NCBI RefSeq assembly: GCF_000283155.1
Contig: NW_004454216.1
Span: 2,649,329-2,713,328, forward strand
Direction of reading: 5' to 3'
Length of the DNA stretch: 64,000 nt
DNA from: Ceratotherium simum simum
Lineage: Eukaryota > Chordata > Mammalia > Perissodactyla > Rhinocerotidae
Within the stretch, counting starts at the first letter, position 1. Every line of letters starts with the position of its first letter. Below are positions 46,301-56,699 of this stretch, piece after piece. The notes under the pieces were generated by a model. That model had not been told where the DNA came from. It made no database searches and worked only from the letters and a program-made list of their open reading frames with translations. The translations under genes and the position numbers were made by a program.

Positions 46301-49300
46301 ATCAATCCCCTCTCACTAGTAGAAATTTTCTTTATGGTTTACTGAATTACAGAGGTCAGAAAAAGATGAACTGGACTGTATTCAATATCCATTGTCCCTC
46401 CTGACGGTGCCCAGTCTCATCAGAGAGGAATGGCCAGCCTCCAGGTACACAGCTCTTCACTGGCATTCTTCTCTGATCCCTCACCTGTTCAGTTGTATCA
46501 GGTCAGGTGAGTGAAACAGAGCTCATTGTGTGTTGTTGTTGTTGTTGGTGTGTGTGTATATGTGTGTGAGCGTGTGTGAGTGCACAGGATGCCTCTACAC
46601 CACACCGCCCCTATTTATGGCTGGAAAATATCTGAACAACCAATGGCCTCTGAATCTGGGATGGGGACTGTTTGCAAGCGTTCTGTCTTTGCATTCCTCA
46701 GCCTTGCCCATATGCTTTTGGCCTTTGGTCTTCTGGGGAAGGGGCTCTGCAGTCAGTGAGGGAGGGCAGGGAAGACTGTTCTCCCTCCCTGGGCAGGCGG
46801 GTTCTCTGAGCAAGACCCTTTGCAGCCCTAACCACTCAGCCCACAAAAAGGCTTTGGCCCCTTAACAGCAGGAGCATCCTCCGAGGCCTCAAATATTACC
46901 ACCCCTGCCGTCTTAGCTACTGCCTTGTTCTTTGTCAAGAGCTTTGCTGGCTCCCTTAAAGAGGCTCAGGAACCCCTTAGAGACATTCCGGAAAGGAGGC
47001 ATGGGGTGCAGGTGTTTCTCTGTCAGCCCCTTAGAGGGTTCTCTGCTCCTTTTTTGGGGGGCACGGTGATGAAGGTTCCCTCCCAGCTGAGTTCTCCTGG
47101 CTGTCAGGCAGACATGTTGGCCCAAATTGAGACCGGGATGCAGGTGAAGCTCGTCTCTAGGGACACCTGCCCCTCCTCTCCCTTTCCCTGCACTCCTTGC
47201 CCCACCCTGCAAAAATGGGTGCTTTTGCCCTGGAAGTAACTCGCACTAAGGAAGCAGAGAATGTCACAGTTCTGCATTCCCTGGGTGCCAGGACAAGGTC
47301 AGACCACAGGAAAAGTAAGCCAACCAGCACCTTAAGTTGCTCGACTCGTTCCTTAAAGGTGGAACTCAGGTCCTGCAGCATTTGGGTAGGAGAGTTATTT
47401 GAGGGTGGGGAGTGGGGGTAGGAACCCTTCACTGTGTGAGAAACTGCTGTCCTGAGCATGGGGCCAGAGAGTAGAGGTCTAGACCCAACACTTGAGGGCT
47501 CTTAGCTCTGCTGGCTGCAAATAGGCAGGGCATGGCCTTGCCGTTGTGACTTGGGGCAGAAGCCCCTCTAGTGCACAGAGTTAGAGCCTCCACAGGCAGG
47601 TGGGAGCTGACATTGCTCTCTACAGTGGTGTGCATCGAGTTGTCCTAGGGGCGCTGAAGAGCAGAGCGAATGCGTAATATGGGAAGCGCAGTTCATCATA
47701 CAAAATCATCGGCCTTGGGCTCAAATATGTCTGAAAAGGCTCATGCTTTCTCTTAAAAATTCATGCATATTTTGTATTTTACTTCCTAATATATCAATGC
47801 CTGAGTAATAGTCAAATAATATTTTAAACTACTTATTGTCAATAGAAAAAATCTAATTATAGAGTTCTCACTCTGTCTCTCCTTTGGCCTACGTAGTTCC
47901 TGGCTGGACCTGTTGGGTGCATCCAGACACCAGTGGGAGAAGCAAAGATCTGGAAAATACTCAAAAAGCACCCCCCACCCCAGGTGTCTTCCCTTTGGGT
48001 CCTCTGTACTGGAATCTCCTGGACTTGCAATAATGGAGGGCACCCTGGCCCCCACATGGACAAGCTTCACTCCAGGGAGAACCTTCCCCTCCTTGCTCCT
48101 CACCTGGCACTCTCTGCTCCCACCTACCCCACTGAAAGCCAAAGCATAGTGCTCAGGGAAGAAAAACAATCCATCAAAATTGGTCCAGGAGACAACTATA
48201 GAAAGTTTTAAGGTCTCACCGCCAGAAGAATTTTCCTGTTGGACTTCATGATGCCTACAATGCCTAGAATGGACAGGCAGAAGAGGCAGATGCCAACAAA
48301 CATGCCAATCCAGGCTGCCCCATAGATGTCATCATTGTCGGTGGCTTCAAGCAGCGGGTAGAGGCTGTGTTGATCAGATACAAAGAAGATGCACTCTGCG
48401 GTCAGAGCGATGCCACACATCTGGGGGCAGAGAGGGTTCTGTCAGGCTGGTGGCCAGGAAAGCAGCACTGGGAAAGCGGGTGGAGAAGGGGGGTGGGGAA
48501 GAGAGACTAACTCCATCCCCTGCATAGGCTCTAAGCAAGTGACTTAAACCCTGTTGCCAGGAAATCAAATAGCTCCTTCCACCTACTAATTAGTTACATG
48601 CCTCCTTCCACCTGTCACTCTGTCTTATTGCTATTTGGTAAAAGATCCAGACAATTTCAGACCATCTAGAAGTCCTTGGGGCATGAACCACTCAAACAAT
48701 GTCTTGTTGTATGAAGGTAATTTCCCACCCTACTCCCACTGCCCATTGCCCAAATTCCTGGATTGTAATATTTAAACTGGTGCTGGTCATATTTATCAGT
48801 GCCAGAGAACCACTGGACACTGGATGTTAGAGCTGGAAGGAACCTTGGTGGTTATCTTTCCCACCCCCTGTATTTTATAGATGAGGGATCTCGGCCCTGA
48901 AAGGTAGTGACTAGTCCAGAGTCACATGGAGTCAGAGGCAGAGCTGGGTGAAGAGCCAGCGATCCTGACTCCTAGGTGCTCTCTCACCACACACCTTGGC
49001 CTCTGAGCCACTCTCACAGCCTGGTACTGGCCTCTGTATGAGGAGAACAAGAAGATGCAAATATCTGTCCCCAGTAGCGTTAACAGCAGAGTCCCAAGGA
49101 AATCAAACCAAGGTGAAATAGGAAAGAAACATGGAAGCGTGTGTGTGGTGGGAGAGTTTGACACTGACCACGGTTGACACGGCTCCTTGTAGATTCTCGT
49201 GTTTTAAAGTTGGGAGGGGAATATCTATTTTTTTTACCATGGTCTTTTGACATATTAAGTAGTTATATACAATTAATTATATAGTTAAATTTTAGGTAGC

Positions 49301-49513
49301 ATATTTTACTAACACATTTCTCAAAATAAAGATGTAGGGAGCCAGTGATTATATCACTATTTTCCTTTAAGCTTTCACTTTTGATTGATCTAAAATCATG
49401 ATTACAGCAAGAGCAGAATTTCCTGAAAAATACTCATTACTTACACCAATAATTACATTTCCAAAAATCAGCACGCCCTGGAAACAGCGAACAGCGGAGT
49501 TGTCTTTGGCCAT
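34307..49513 (-). CDS. UPK1B: Uroplakin-1b, complete, seven coding exons
   Basis: UPK1B is a tetraspanin that pairs with uroplakin-3 in the urothelial plaque (asymmetric unit membrane) of bladder umbrella cells (known). The exons join to 260 codons plus TAA, the length I know for mammalian UPK1B. Visible features are four membrane segments (about 14-36, 58-81, 91-112 and 229-255) and a large extracellular loop with the CCG motif at 159-161, a second Cys pair at 190-191 and Cys218. The sequon Asn131-Asn-Ser matches the known glycosylation site. The segment GPMNRHAWGVAWFGFAILCW is diagnostic. All six coding introns are phase 0, and each has GT-AG ends. The start is the ATG at 49513, which opens MAKDNSAVRCFQG. 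The gene converges on B4GALT4. No frameshift or stop is present. Confidence 0.98.
35640..37255 (+). mobile_element. hAT (Charlie-type) DNA transposon relic, split by an ERE
   Basis: The stretch has the base composition and word content of an old hAT transposon. The part from about 36385 to 36960 resembles the C-terminal dimerisation region of hAT transposases of the Charlie/ZBED group, read in plus orientation. It is broken by many stops and frameshifts, so it cannot code. The right end (GGTTCTGAAACCAAAGTTTGGGA...) and the left end (...GACCCCTTCAGGGGTCCATG) look like the degenerate termini of such an element. The ERE at 36554-36768 interrupts it cleanly. Recognition is from pattern memory; the subfamily was not assigned. 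Confidence 0.6.
36554..36768 (+). repeat. ERE SINE, short form, inside a hAT relic
   Basis: Plus orientation, 215 bp, ending in AAATAAATAAAATC and poly-A. The 14-bp duplication gaaactactacttg lies at 36540-36553 and 36769-36782, within old hAT transposon sequence that resumes on the far side. Confidence 0.95.
37262..37445. repeat. MER5-like hAT MITE remnant
   Basis: The sequence ATTAGAATCATCTGGAAAAT and TAGGTCTTACCCCCAGC, followed by AATCTCAGTGGTTGGGG, resembles MER5A. It abuts the right end of the larger hAT relic. Confidence 0.65.
37861..37944 (-). CDS. UPK1B: UPK1B coding exon 6 (residues 217-244)
   Basis: Acceptor cacctccag at 37945 and donor act/gtgagt at 37860. These 28 codons begin at the last loop cysteine (GCYELISG) and enter membrane segment 4 (GVAWFGFAILCWT). 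Confidence 0.98.
38850..39990 (+). repeat. L2 LINE 3' region
   Basis: Pyrimidine-rich text with GGCTTCACTCCAGGATTGCT and CAATGGCTTCCCACCACGCT ends in TACAGTGCAAGCTCTACAAG...CCTGGCACAAAGTAACCACC. This is the well-known 3' end pattern of LINE2. Heavily diverged. Confidence 0.7.
40247..40445 (-). repeat. ERE SINE, single-tail-unit copy
   Basis: Reverse orientation, about 190 bp, with only one GAGGAAGATTAGCCC tail unit and a degraded GGGCAGGCCC head. Flanking ttcatgatg at 40238-40246 and 40446-40454 is a likely target-site duplication. Confidence 0.88.
41890..42110 (+). repeat. MIR SINE
   Basis: GTGTTTGAATCCTGACTCTA, CTAGCTGGCTGACCTTGGCC and CAGTAAATACTCAATAAATG are the MIR consensus in plus orientation. 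Confidence 0.8.
42669..42848 (-). CDS. UPK1B: UPK1B coding exon 5 (residues 157-216)
   Basis: Acceptor tgacag at 42849 and donor cag/gtgagt at 42668. These 60 codons hold the tetraspanin CCG signature (DNCCGVNG) and the second Cys pair (PRQCCVM), which form the loop disulfides. Confidence 0.98.
42849..45063 (-). other. UPK1B: UPK1B intron 5
   Basis: A phase 0 intron of 2.2 kb with a MIR (about 43060-43240) and an L1 3' end in plus orientation (about 43885-44157). No other element was recognised. Confidence 0.8.
43885..44157 (+). repeat. L1 3' end, plus orientation
   Basis: Contains GTACACTTGAAACTAATACA and TATGTCAACTATACTTCAAT followed by AAAAAACC, the classic L1 3' terminus. 5'-truncated, about 270 bp, antisense to UPK1B. 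Confidence 0.85.
45064..45186 (-). CDS. UPK1B: UPK1B coding exon 4 (residues 116-156)
   Basis: Acceptor accatag at 45187 and donor cag/gtaatg at 45063. These 41 codons are from the large extracellular loop and include FLKQMLERYQ and the N-glycosylation sequon Asn131-Asn-Ser. Confidence 0.97.
45530..45800 (+). repeat. MIR SINE
   Basis: CTTACCAGCTGTGTAACTTT followed by GGACAAGTTACTTTAC, then TTCATAGGGTTATTATAAAG, follow the MIR core order. Confidence 0.8.
45866..45940 (-). CDS. UPK1B: UPK1B coding exon 3 (residues 91-115)
   Basis: Acceptor tcttctag at 45941 and donor ttt/gtgagt at 45865. These 25 codons encode membrane segment 3 (YFILMFIVYGFEVASCITA) and the start of the large loop. Confidence 0.97.
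46225..46248. repeat. (GT)n microsatellite in UPK1B intron
   Basis: A short tract of about ten GT units. A related GTT/GT-rich patch follows at about 46531-46575. Confidence 0.85.
48220..48420 (-). CDS. UPK1B: UPK1B coding exon 2 (residues 24-90)
   Basis: Acceptor gcccccag at 48421 and donor gcg/gtgaga at 48219. It encodes the end of membrane segment 1, the small extracellular loop (SDQHSLYPLLEATDNDD) and membrane segment 2 (WIGMFVGICLFCLSILG), and ends in KILLA. It is 67 codons, phase 0 at both ends. Met24 replaces the Cys I recall in human. Confidence 0.97.
48421..49444 (-). other. UPK1B: UPK1B intron 2
   Basis: A phase 0 intron of 1.0 kb. It holds a MIR-like remnant at about 48830-48990 and nothing else I recognise. 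Confidence 0.75.
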
Positions 49514-49532
49514 CTTCAGGATTTTCCACCAG
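49445..49532 (-). CDS. UPK1B: UPK1B exon 2: short 5'UTR and first coding exon (coding 49513-49445)
   Basis: On the minus strand an acceptor gtctgcag ends at 49533. A 19-nt leader and the ATG (AAGATGG, A at -3, G at +4) follow. The exon codes residues 1-23 (MAKDNSAVRC through VIIG), which is the cytosolic tail and the first membrane segment. It ends at a gtaagt donor at 49444. An intron inside the leader means at least one non-coding exon lies upstream. Confidence 0.95.
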
Positions 49533-49802
49533 CTGCAGACACAGTTGAGAACATTACTACTTAACAGGAGCAGGTGACAAATTCTGCTGCAAGTCCCATC
49601 ACACGACTGAATCACGCCATTGCATAGTGCCCTCCAAAGCATCCAAACCAAAGTCATGCAATCATTTAGCAATGGAGGAAATTTTGGTATTAAGCTCAAT
49701 AATCACTGTAATTTTATAAAGAAGAAAAAAAAAGTAAAGGCTGCCAGGCCAGAGTCAGTAACTTGCAGGAGTTCTTTACCATATGGAATATACAGACCAC
49801 AT

Positions 49803-50482
49803 ACAGTTGTCCCCCCTTAACTGGAGGGGATACATTCCAAGATCCTCATTGGACGCCTGAAACCATGGATAGTACTGAACCCTATATATACTATATTTTT
49901 TCCTATACAGACATACCTATGATAAAGTTTAATTTATAAATTAGGCACAGTAAGACATTAACAACAATACCTAAAAATAAAATAGAATAATTATAACAAC
50001 ATTGTAATAAAAGTTACCATAGATCTTAGCAACCTTAGCATACGATATTTTTTCTCTCCTTATTAAGTCAAGAACTTTCACCTTTTTCACTTAAAGGAAG
50101 CACTTTATGGCTTCTCTTGGGCGTATCTGAATTGCCAGCATCACTACTCTGGCACTTGGGGCCATTATTAAGTAAAATAAGGGTGACTTGAACACAAGCA
50201 CCATGATACCATGACAGTTGATCTGATAACCAAGAGGCTACTAAGTGACTGACAGCCGGGTACATATACAGTGTCGAAATGCTGGATAAAGGGATGATTC
50301 ACATCCCAGCAGGATGGAGCAAGATGGCATGAGATTTCATCATGCTACTCAGAACGGTGAGCGATTTAAAACTTATGAATTATTTATTTTTGGAATTTTC
50401 CATTTAATATTTTCAGACCATGGTTGACTGGGAGTAACTGAAACTGCAGAAAACGAAACTGCAGTGTGGGGAGACTACTGTA
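49803..50482 (-). mobile_element. Tigger1-like (Tc1/mariner superfamily) DNA transposon relic
   Basis: The left end reads acagttgtcccccctta and the right end, reverse complemented, acagtagtctccccaca, forming imperfect terminal inverted repeats next to TA dinucleotides. On the minus strand an open stretch shows SSDAGNSDTPKRSHKVLPL at about 50190-50070, which matches my memory of the N-terminus of the Tigger1 pogo-like transposase. The internal transposase body is deleted, as in MER2-type derivatives. It is non-coding now. It lies in the sense direction of UPK1B intron 1. Confidence 0.8.
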
Positions 50483-52869
50483 CTTCTGAGTGATGCACTG
50501 AGGCCTTACAAGTCACCAAGGGCAGACTCGAGGTGGCGATGACTGGGCGGGGCAGAAGCACAAGAGGGTCCCTGGTATAGCTCTTCCTGCCGTAGGTCGT
50601 GGCAAACTCAAACCCAAAGGGTAAATCCATGGCCAGAGCTGGCAGATGGTTCCCACATGGACTGTTAGGCAGCTGTTAAAAAACATTATTTCCATAATAT
50701 TTTGTTATCTTCAAAAATAGTTGGCAAATAAAAAAGTACCTCGTCACATAAGGGGGGAGAAAAGAGGGACTAACGTTTACTTCCTTCTATGTGCCACTCC
50801 ACTAGGGACTGTAAGTAGACACACCTGATTCTCATAACCCTATTGGGTAGAAAAAGAAAAAGGGTGAGGACGCTCGTTTCACAGATGAGGCAACTAAAGC
50901 TTAAATTGAGGTAAATTAAGTTCCCTGGGGCCATACAACCAGTAAGTGGAAGAGTGAGCCTGGAGACCTTGGTCTGTGTGACCCCAGAGCCCAAGTTCCT
51001 CCTCACAGCCCACACTGGCTCCCAGAAACTATTTACAAGGGTTAGTGCTTTGTATGCCACTAAAAATAAGTGGGCCTCTCCTTCCCCGAGGATTCTCTGG
51101 AAAGAACAAGAGGGTGTTTGGGTCAATTACTTTTGCACTTGAAATATTTTGAGAAAAGCCATCCACGTCTCTTAATGCCTTATTAATTAAATTAATGAAT
51201 CGTTCATGCATTCATGCTCTAAATCAAAATGTATTAAATAATACAACTTGTGTTTTGAGGTATACAAAGATATGTAAGGGAGATTGTCTTCTTCTAGGAT
51301 TTTATTCTCTAGGAGGGAAGCTAAGATATTTTCCTAAATAGTTATAATACATCTAGTAAGATCCTAAGCACTATGGGAGTTTGGAGGAGGGAAGATGTAA
51401 GCCTTGGAGAATACGTATGGTTTTGCTAAGTAGACTAGAGGTGGGTGAGTGTGGGAGGAAGGTGGGGCAGGTGACATTCCAGGGAGAGTTGGGGAGTAGA
51501 GACCTCCAAGAGCAAGGTCCCCATGGGAGAGCAAATGAGTCAGCTTGGGTGAAGTTCTGGTTTGTGTGGGAAGCAAGCTTTCCATTTGACCCAGACTTGG
51601 CTAAATTTTAACTGAATTGTTATGTTCTAATGTAAGTATTAACAACCTTCCAGGTAATCTTATACATCTCTAAATAATTTCCCTTACCTTTTCACCTGGG
51701 TAGCTGTGGGAATTGAAGGAGTTAAAATTTATGAATGTTTTTGGCTCACAATTGGCATATAATGGACACTCCATCAATGTTTGCTGAATGAATAGAAGAA
51801 ACTTGGCTATTGTTACAAGATCCCTATGTGTAGTTCCTGCTTAGAAATCCCATTCATTTCTTTCTGCTTGGAAATATCATTTCATGCTCAGGGATGTCAT
51901 TCCTTGCTTTCCAGCGATTGTTGCACACTAGACCTAGTGGAGCCTGGGTGCCCTGAAGGAGTTAATGCACCAACTCCGCCAAGGGGGACCTTCTGCACGC
52001 AGCCGGCTCAGTCACATTGTAAGGTTCATTACTGGTATGCACAGATACTGCTCCTGACCGGTCGGGTTACCATCCTAACTAGAAACCAAATAAATAGACT
52101 GTGAAAGGTAGAAGTTCAGACAACACAAGTATACAGAGCAAAAGGCAAAAATCTGGAGAGGCCAGATTCAGCACCGTTACCAACCAGCACCGATTACACA
52201 CCCGTTCACCAGGGAGCAGCCTATTTGTGGTGATTAGCTGGGCTTAAAGAACAGAAAGAAGACCAATTGTTCTCTCAAGAAATTTAAAGTATGATTACAG
52301 CAACATGGATTCAAAGCAAAAATGACTGTGCACAGTAGAATAAAGGGGGAGAGTAGGTTATGCACCAAGGAGGGGCTTTATTGAGGCAGAAAAGAGCTGA
52401 AGGGACCCTGAACAAGGGGTTTGGCCCCAGCGACCCAATTGTGCCCCATAGCATACGTCCTTTCCCACAGATGAGTCTGCCACACGGAGGTTTACAAAGG
52501 GGGAAGAGACAGATGAGTTCTCTGTGGGAGAATTGCAAGAGTCAGAATGAGGGTGGGGAAGTGCAGACAAGAGCGGGAGAGAGAAGGAAGGAGGCAGACA
52601 GGAACTTGGTTTGAGCAACAAGAAACGTGGACTGAAGAAACCTAGACAGGCTTGTGGTAGGAAAGGCCAGGGAGGCGGCCCTGCGGGGGGCAGATTTAAG
52701 GAAGGCAGGAATGTGTCGACCGGCAGGGCGTTCCGAAGTTGCTGAGCACTAGATCGTTCTCCCGTCTCACTACGTTCTCGCCTCTTCTCCTTCAGGCCTC
52801 TGGCATCAATGGCCTTTAACAACTTAGAAAGTCGCTCCTGTCTTCCAAAATAACGAAATGAAGAGGAAA

Positions 52870-53240
52870 GCTGTCATTTAATGAGCACTTACGATGTTCT
52901 CAGCACATGCTGGGCACTTAATGTTCATCCTCTCAACTGAGAGATGGGTATTTTTACCAAAATCCGTATTCGTTTCCTGCGGCTGCTGTAACAAATTACC
53001 ACAAACTTAGCGGCTTCAAACCACACAAATGTATCCTCTCACAGTTCTGGAGGTCAGAAGTGTGAAATGAATCTCACTGGGCTAAAAAATCAATCTCCAT
53101 CTGGGGGAGCATCTGGTTTCTTGTCATTTTTTCAGACGAAGACAAGGAGGCTTGAAGAGATTAATTACTTTGCCCAAGGCCTCGTTGCTAGAAAGTACAA
53201 AAGCTGAGATTCAAACCCAGGTCCGCCCGGCTCCAGATCA
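52870..53240. repeat. MIR interrupted by another dispersed repeat
   Basis: MIR-like text in reverse orientation (AGCACTTACGATGTTC and later TGAGATTCAAACCCAGGTC) is broken at about 52964-53137. The insert reads GTTTCCTGCGGCTGCTGTAA...CTCACAGTTCTGGAGGTCAG. The insert family was not assigned. Confidence 0.55.
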
Positions 53241-54289
53241 TTTACTTAACACTTTCCAGTTTATAAAGTCCTGCCACAGAGCTAACCCTTTCAGTAGAAA
53301 AAGGAGCCCCTGCCTTGCTCGCTTGCCAACCCTGGGAGCGGGGAGAGCAGACGCGTTTCCCCTGCTCAGATAGTGGTGCTTTCACGGAGGTCCGAGTCAC
53401 GAGCCTCTTGCGTTCACTTCTCCGGGTTCTTGGCTCCTTAGCCCCTCAACACGGCACTAATATCTGCACATTTTCCTCCATGGAGGAAAGGTCATTTTCC
53501 GAATAATACCCAGGGGCAGGTTTAGGAAGGGCAGGCTGTTGGGCTACGGCCATAGGAGGGAGGTTTGAGTGGTGACTGGTCCCACAGCCGAAGGCTCCTA
53601 GGCTGAGGTGAAGCCGTCCCTTCCACCTTCCCTCTGCTCCCTGCCCACGGCTGTTCTCCTGGAGGAAGCCTTACCCATCTGTACTGCTTTTTATTTTCCA
53701 GGGAAGGATTCATGGGGGAAAAATTCTTTTTGGCAGAGGAAAAAAAGCTTCCCAGTTGTGCTAGGTGTGAGGCGCAAGTCAGGTACCGAGCAGCACGTCC
53801 ATCTGGGAGGGCCCTCTGTGCATTCCACCAGCATTCCTCAACAGTGAACAGCCCGCGCTGGGCCTCAGCCCTCTGGCTTTGGCTGGCTTGGGGGCCTCTC
53901 CTCCAGACTGCGAGCTGATGCAGAGACGGCCCTCGAGGTCCTCCTCTGTGCTGGGGCTGCTTTCTCCCCGACACAGAAAGTACTAGAGACGCCGCCGTTC
54001 TGCTCCCCTTGTGCATTCTTTCCTCCTAGTATCAACTATGAACGGCTTCCTGCACTTGACTGCAAGAGTCTCCAAAACAGGAGAAGGCCCTGGAGGACCC
54101 TGCTTTATTTGTCTTTCTAGGTCCAAACTGGACAGTGCTTGACACATAGTAGGCATTCAATAAGTTATTTTGCTAAATAAAAGCAGATAAAGTAAATTTT
54201 AAAAATGTCTGTTTGAATGAATGAGTGAATATATGAGTGAATTATTTGCCTAGACCTTTATTGCAGAACAAGTTAGAGAGTTTAGTGAA

Positions 54290-54520
54290 GTAGAGAGAAC
54301 ACGGGCTTTGGACAAGCCTGGGTTTGACCCTTAGCTCCACCACTTAGCAGTTTCCTGACCTCAGCTGGTTACTTAATCTTATTGAGCTTCATCTCTAAAT
54401 GGGTATCATAATCCTCACTTCAAGGGCTGCTGTGAAAATTAAATGAGAACATATGTGAAGTTCTAATACAATATTAGTTACCCAACCAATACTAATTGTC
54501 TTTACTTTTGCCTCAGTTTC
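54290..54520 (+). repeat. MIR SINE
   Basis: GGGTTTGACCCTTAGCTCCA, CCTGACCTCAGCTGGTTACT and TGTGAAAATTAAATGAGAAC follow the MIR consensus. Confidence 0.8.
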
Positions 54521-55409
54521 TTGAAGCAGACAGACCAGAGCTAATAGACTAGTGAATGGTGAAGGCAGCTAAAACTAGTGATTTAATTTTGTTTTAAAAC
54601 AGAACCACATTTTCAAAGGAAATATGGAACTGGGATTTCAACGTGGAACTCTAACGTACAAAAGAGGATCAAAATCTGGCTGAAACAAGAGCAGGGAGTG
54701 TGGGCCTCCCAGACCTTCCCCCTCATCAGCTCTGAACTTCCTAACCACATGGCTAGCCCCAGAGTGCCTGGAAACCACTAGTCTAGAACTAACCACAAAG
54801 AAACATGTAGGCAAATTACTGAGCTCAGAAGGCAGTAACCCAAGAGTTAGAAGACACTCAAGAGTGAAGTTGGAAAATCCCAGTCAAAATGTATAAGTTG
54901 ATATTACATTGTCTCTGCGTCAAAAAGACTCCCACTCAGTGGAAAACTTCTAGGAAAGTCTCCTGGAAAACTGAGCCCTGTGAGTTTACTTCCATGACAC
55001 AAAAGCTGGCGGAATCTCTAGGAAGGGTTGTGTTTCGGTACCCTTAGAGGGAAGGCAGCGTGATTTCTACTAGAGAAAACAATCAGACCTGACTAATCTT
55101 TTAGGGTTCTTTGAGGGCTATTAAATGCCTCTGCATAAGGGCAGACTAATTAAATTATTCAGGTTAAAAGAAGAAAAACTTTGATGAAGTTCCACATTTA
55201 AGGCTATTAAAAAAAAAAGACATGAATTTGTTGACCTTTCCAGAGGGCATAGGCATGGAGAGAGAACACAAGGGAGGGACAAATGGGAGCATCTCCACAT
55301 ACAGAACATACACTGTGGTGTTCTCTGGGGCCTGGTAGTAGTTGTGCCTTAAGAAGTTAATAACTTCTTGAGTTTTGCTCTGCCTGCCTGATAAGGACGT
55401 ATCAAAATG

Positions 55410-55870
55410 AACACCCTGTGAAGGTTAATTTTATGTGTCAACTTGACTAGGATATGGTGCCCAGTTGTTTGGCCAAATAACCTTCTAGATATTGCTTGAA
55501 GATAATTAGATGTGATTAACCTTTAAATCAGTAGGCTTTGAGTAAAGCAGGTTACCCTCCATGATATGGTGGGCCTCACCCAATCAGGTGAAGGGCTTAA
55601 GAGAAAAGGCTGAAGTTCCCTGAAGAAGAAGCAATTCTGCCTCAAGACTGCAACATAGGAACCCTGTCAGAGTTTCCAGGTGACAGATTTCAGATTCAAA
55701 ACTGCAAATTCCACTTCTTATCTGAATTTGCAGGCTGCTGGCCTTCTCCACAGATTTCAGCTTGCCAGCCCTCACAACATTCGAGCCAATTCCTTAGAAT
55801 AAACTCCTTTCTCCCTTTACATAAATATATCTTATTGGTTCTGTTTCTGTGGAGAACTCTGAATAACACA
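55410..55870 (+). repeat. Dispersed mammalian repeat (GTGTCAACTTGACT type), family not assigned
   Basis: Starts TTATGTGTCAACTTGACTAG and ends TTGGTTCTGTTTCTGTGGAG...CTGAATAACACA. It shows the internal GGTGGGCCTCACCCAATCAG segment. I have seen this pattern as a common interspersed repeat but do not assign its class. Confidence 0.6.
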
Positions 55871-56376
55871 CCCCTTCGATTTGGATTGATTTATATTTTT
55901 GGTAGGAGAAAAAAAAATGATCATTTTCTGATGTTTCTTGAGACCATTTTATGCTTTCCTTCCAATTCCCACTGCCAGCCCCTGACGTCCGGCTCAGACG
56001 GATTCAACAGCTCCTGTTCCCATTCCCCACAGTGATTCCGGAGTGAACTTGCTAAAGCAGAGGTTCTCAAATGATCCTACAGAGCGCAGATATTCCACCT
56101 ACTGGGGCAACGTGTGTTGATGCCAAAATTGAATAATTGTAGTCATTTCCTAATTTGAAGAAAAATTAATGATCAAAATCTGTCATTTTAAGCATTTTCC
56201 TTGCACAAATTTTTCTTCAGTCTTGGGTACCTGCTACCATCTGTCTAGCTATAATGGAGTTTATAGTATGACTTTAGGCCAAAACGATCTACTTATTTTA
56301 AATTTAATATATCCACACTTTGTGGATTCCACAAAGATAAAGATGCCTTCTAAGTGCCAGCCACTTACTCAATCTT

Positions 56377-56692
56377 TTTCGTTTTTTTTTTGTGTGAGGA
56401 AGATCAGCCCTGAGCTAACATCCATGCCAATCCTCCTCTTTTTGCTGAGGAAGATCGGCCCTGATGAGCTAACATCTATTGCCAATCCTCCTCCTTTTTT
56501 TCCCTTTTTCTCCCCAAAGCCCCAGTAGATAGTTGTATGTCATAGTTGCACATCCTTCTAGTTGCTATATGTGGGACGCGGCCTCAGCATGGCCAGAGAA
56601 GCAGTGCGTCGGTGCGCGCCCGGGATCTGAACCCAGGCCGCCAGTAGCAGAGCGCACGCTCTTAACCGCTAAGCCACGGGGCCGGCCCTCCG
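56377..56692 (-). repeat. ERE SINE with 13-bp target-site duplication
   Basis: A full-length reverse copy with both tail units. Duplication cttactcaatctt lies at 56364-56376 and 56693-56705. It lies in predicted UPK1B intron 1. Confidence 0.95.
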
Positions 56693-56699
56693 CTTACTC

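Larger units (their letters stand above)
45187..48219 (-). other. UPK1B: UPK1B introns 4 and 3 (flanking the 75-nt exon at 45866-45940)
   Basis: Both introns are phase 0. A MIR lies at about 45530-45800, short GT repeats at about 46228-46247 and 46531-46570, and a GC-richer, repeat-poor stretch at about 46600-47650. No further coding exon fits here, because the flanking exons already join exactly. Confidence 0.75.

Noticed and set aside
53522..54016. 164-codon minus-strand open frame in GC-rich DNA
   Set aside because: No recognisable domain, in predicted UPK1B intron 1, overlapped by open frames on the other strand. This is typical of GC-rich chance ORFs.
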